From assembly GCA_049510055.1 (NCBI GenBank), contig JBEKZI010000099.1, positions 1 to 7,206 of the forward strand: DNA of 7,206 nt, given 5' to 3'. Both the position numbers and the translations under genes were made by a program. Within the stretch, counting starts at the first letter, position 1; the number at the start of each line of letters is the position of its first letter. Below, one piece after another: positions 5,836 through 7,206 of this stretch. The DNA is from JALHTV01 sp049510055. Its GTDB lineage: Bacteria; Planctomycetota; Phycisphaerae; SM23-33. Under the pieces are notes generated by a model. That model had not been told where the DNA came from. It worked only from the letters and a program-made list of their open reading frames with translations, and did no database searches.

Positions 5836-6816
5836 CTACAAGGGGATTTGTTCGCCCGTGTGGGCCGTGTCATAGCCGCCGAATCTCTCTACATCGCGGC
5901 GGAATGAACCGGTTTGGAGAGTGTCAAGCATCGGATGGAGCGCCTCCGTCTGCTCCTGGGGGAGGATCAGATCGTAGCGTTCAACAAAGAAGGGGATGAA
6001 ATCGAGACTGTGTTGCCGGGCGGCGGCGTGCAGGCCCAGAGCGGCGTCCGCTCGTCCCTGCTGGACCAGCAGGGCACATTCGGTGTGCGTGCGCACCTCG
6101 CGCTCGTAGCCGTGGATCTGGCCCACCGGGATGCCCAGCCTGTCCAGCTCATGGTCCAGCCGCAACCGGGTGCCGGAACCGCGCTGGCGATTGACGAAGG
6201 TCACGTCCAAGCGGGCCAAGTCGGCCAAGCCGCGGATGTGCTTCGGGTTGCCAGGGGCCAGCATCAGGCCCTGCTCGCGGTGGGCCAGGGTCATCAGGCA
6301 GGTGGCGCGGTCCGGGAAGAGGTGGCGCACGAAGGAGATGTTGTACTCGCCGGTAGCGACGTCGAACAGGTGGGCCCCGGTCAGGTGGCACATTCCCTGG
6401 CGCAGGGCGACCAGTCCATCCAGGCTGCCGACCGGCAGGGTCAGGATGCTGAGATGGTCGGCGAGTTCCTGCGCCAGCAGTTCCACGGCCAGGTCGTGAC
6501 TGCCCGAGAGGATCACGGCCGGGCGGCCCGGGCTGTACGGCAGGATCATCTGCTGCAGCAAAAAGGCGCTGGCCTTCGCCCGGTAGAACTTCTCGGTAAC
6601 ACCTGCCGTGACGCGCACATCAGCGATCTCGACCAAGCCGGCGCCCTCCAGCTTTTTGAGGTGGTGGCGTACCCAGGCGGGATACTCCCCGAGAGCCTGG
6701 CCCAGGCCGGTCAGGGAGGCCGGGGCGGCCATCAGGCGACGCAGGATGGCCATCCGGCGGGCGTCCGCCAGCAGCTCGATCTGCTCGTAGGCCGTAAGGT
6801 ACTCAACTTTGCCCAT
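5836..6816 (-). CDS. One-component regulator: ArsR-type winged helix plus PBP-like oxyanion-binding domain
   Basis: This 326-residue transcriptional regulator has residues about 8-65 forming a winged helix-turn-helix of the ArsR/TrmB kind ('LADARRMAILRRLM', 'YPAWVRHHLKKLEGAGLVEI'). Residues about 97-316 are a PBP-like domain (PF12727 type), as found in molybdate-responsive regulators and at the C-terminus of some MoeA proteins. Its hallmarks are 'SGSHDLAVELL' (104-114), 'GSLDGLVALRQGMCHLTGAH' (130-149), 'GEYNISFVRHLFP' (156-168), 'FVNRQRGSGTR' (207-217) and 'LDFIPFFVERYDL' (271-283). Such domains bind small anions, so it probably senses tungstate or molybdate and controls this operon, including itself. 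The ATG at 6816 is preferred over an in-frame TTG at 6858 because that TTG coincides with the -10 box and would not be in the transcript. The start has only a weak AGGG upstream. The next gene begins 9 bases after its stop. Confidence 0.87.
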   Translation of the reverse strand: MGKVEYLTAYEQIELLADARRMAILRRLMAAPASLTGLGQALGEYPAWVRHHLKKLEGAGLVEIADVRVTAGVTEKFYRAKASAFLLQQMILPYSPGRPAVILSGSHDLAVELLAQELADHLSILTLPVGSLDGLVALRQGMCHLTGAHLFDVATGEYNISFVRHLFPDRATCLMTLAHREQGLMLAPGNPKHIRGLADLARLDVTFVNRQRGSGTRLRLDHELDRLGIPVGQIHGYEREVRTHTECALLVQQGRADAALGLHAAARQHSLDFIPFFVERYDLILPQEQTEALHPMLDTLQTGSFRRDVERFGGYDTAHTGEQIPL

Positions 6817-6832
6817 CTTAAGGACCCTGCCG

Positions 6833-6848
6833 CTAAGGAAAAACTTAG
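6833..6848 (-). other. Small leader hairpin ahead of the regulator
   Basis: CUAAG (6848-6844) and CUUAG (6837-6833) are perfectly complementary around a six-base UUUUUC loop. They lie in the roughly 35-base predicted leader between promoter and regulator ATG. A 5-bp AU-rich stem is weak on its own, so I list it as a possible operator half-site pair or leader element only. Confidence 0.3.
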
Positions 6849-6851
6849 GGC

Positions 6852-6880
6852 AGACCAAGTCTAACCGGCCTTGTAACCGG
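6852..6880 (-). promoter_or_regulatory. Candidate operator repeats within the operon promoter
   Basis: CCGGTTA occurs twice on the minus strand (6880-6874 and 6868-6862), 12 bases apart, about one helical turn, both within or touching the -35/-10 spacer. The palindrome AGACTTGGTCT (6862-6852) overlaps the -10 box and the predicted start site. Repeats placed here would suit repression by the adjacent winged-helix regulator when tungstate or molybdate is plentiful. They do not resemble the E. coli ModE site. The binding partner is inferred. Confidence 0.4.
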
Positions 6881-6886
6881 TGTCAA
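6858..6886 (-). promoter_or_regulatory. Main promoter of the regulator-wtp operon
   Basis: On the minus strand a perfect TTGACA -35 box (6886-6881) is followed by exactly 17 bases and a TAGACT -10 box (6863-6858; 4 of 6 consensus). The predicted transcript would start near 6851, giving a leader of about 35 bases to the ATG at 6816. This is the only strong promoter seen upstream of the five closely spaced genes, which supports a single operon. Confidence 0.65.
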
Positions 6887-7061
6887 TGGCCGCGCGCAAA
6901 TCTGGGCGCCCGCAAATTGATCCAGTTCAAATTCATGAGAGACAGTCCGGCTAACGAAGAAGACGCATCGGGGCCATTCAAGGGGTGTGCAAGCTCAGCC
7001 AAGGAGAGGCTGTCATAGCCGAAGACCTCATCCGCCCGAGAATTGTCATCACCTGTCCTGG
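6887..7061. other. No recognisable gene between operon promoter and terminal hairpin
   Basis: Frames are open on both strands here, but the products are unlike any family I know and would have to start inside the promoter or the terminal hairpin. No RNA gene or clear repeat is seen. It may be decayed sequence adjoining the hairpin element. Confidence 0.4.
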
Positions 7062-7206
7062 CCAAAAACCTCATCACTCCGGCAATTGGCTGGGATTGGA
7101 CCTGTAATAGACTCCCTGATCGATCCCTTGATAGTCTGCCAGAATCTATCAGGGAGTCTATTACAGGTCCAATCCCAGCCAATTGCCGGAGTGATGAGGT
7201 TTTTGG
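7062..7206. repeat. Perfect 59-base inverted repeat around a 27-base centre, ending at the window edge
   Basis: Bases 7062-7120 are the exact reverse complement of 7148-7206 over all 59 positions. The centre (7121-7147) is itself nearly palindromic: TGATAG (7129-7134) can pair with CTATCA (7146-7151), and CCCTGAT is echoed by CCCTTGAT. No transposase or other gene is present in or beside it. It could be a foldback or MITE-like element, or the hairpin end of a larger palindrome. It could also be an artefact of strand switching or of a contig ending in its own complement. Confidence 0.9.

Noticed and set aside
4813..5907. 364-codon open frame on the plus strand
   Set aside because: Antisense to the three-module lipoprotein gene, whose product has clear motifs, a signal peptide and a strong ribosome-binding site; the reverse product has none.
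6817..6858. Upstream TTG extension of the regulator (14 extra residues)
   Set aside because: The TTG overlaps the -10 box, lies before the predicted transcript start and adds no family-like sequence.
5914..6864. 316-codon open frame on the plus strand
   Set aside because: Antisense to the regulator gene; composition is His/Gln/Val-rich, a common mirror effect, and no domain is recognisable.
6883..7182. 99-codon open frame on the minus strand
   Set aside because: It would begin inside the right arm of the terminal hairpin and end inside the operon promoter; no Shine-Dalgarno site and no family resemblance.
7062..7206. CRISPR array or tRNA at the right end
   Set aside because: There is one inverted pair, not repeated direct units with spacers, and no tRNA cloverleaf can be drawn.

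Overview
This is a GC-rich bacterial window in which every recognisable gene lies on the minus strand, so it reads right to left. The exported proteins carry lipobox cysteines followed by Ala/Thr/Pro-rich linkers. Together with a WtpA/WtpB-type oxyanion transporter and a one-component ArsR-HTH/PBP-like regulator, this suggests a Chloroflexota-like (Anaerolineae-like) or similar environmental lineage. That is an inference from protein style; there is no rRNA or other taxonomic marker here.

Right block (about 6890 down to 1871): a compact five-gene operon for tungstate/molybdate. It starts from a promoter with a perfect TTGACA -35 box, a 17-base spacer and a TAGACT -10 box (6858-6886), and short direct repeats and a small palindrome overlap that promoter. 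In transcription order it encodes (1) a winged-helix regulator fused to a PBP-like oxyanion-sensing domain, (2) a 479-residue lipoprotein made of three tandem sulfite-oxidase (SUOX)-fold modules, (3) a 164-residue lipoprotein that duplicates the third of those modules, (4) the tungstate/molybdate-binding protein WtpA, and (5) the permease WtpB. Spacing is tight, Shine-Dalgarno sites are strong, and wtpB starts at a TTG that overlaps the wtpA stop. No ATPase (wtpC) follows wtpB, so the transporter needs an ATPase from elsewhere. Two hairpins in the mRNA, one between the paralogous lipoprotein genes and one over the wtpA start, could set different expression levels within the operon.

Left block (1870 down to 1): about 390 bases without a gene, then a YciI/DGPF-domain gene with its own likely promoter. 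It is followed by a decayed remnant of the ECF sigma factor that usually pairs with DGPF proteins: ATA where ATG is expected, a one-base deletion, and an early stop. After about 290 uninterpretable bases comes an AlkD-like HEAT-repeat gene that runs off the left edge.

Right edge: the last 145 bases are a near-perfect hairpin with two exact 59-base inverted arms around a 27-base centre. The second arm ends on the last base of the window. This is either a foldback/MITE-like element or an assembly or amplification artefact. The most unusual biology is the pairing of an oxyanion importer and its regulator with two SUOX-fold lipoproteins, one of which has three modules with a cysteine at the expected Mo-ligand position only in the middle module.
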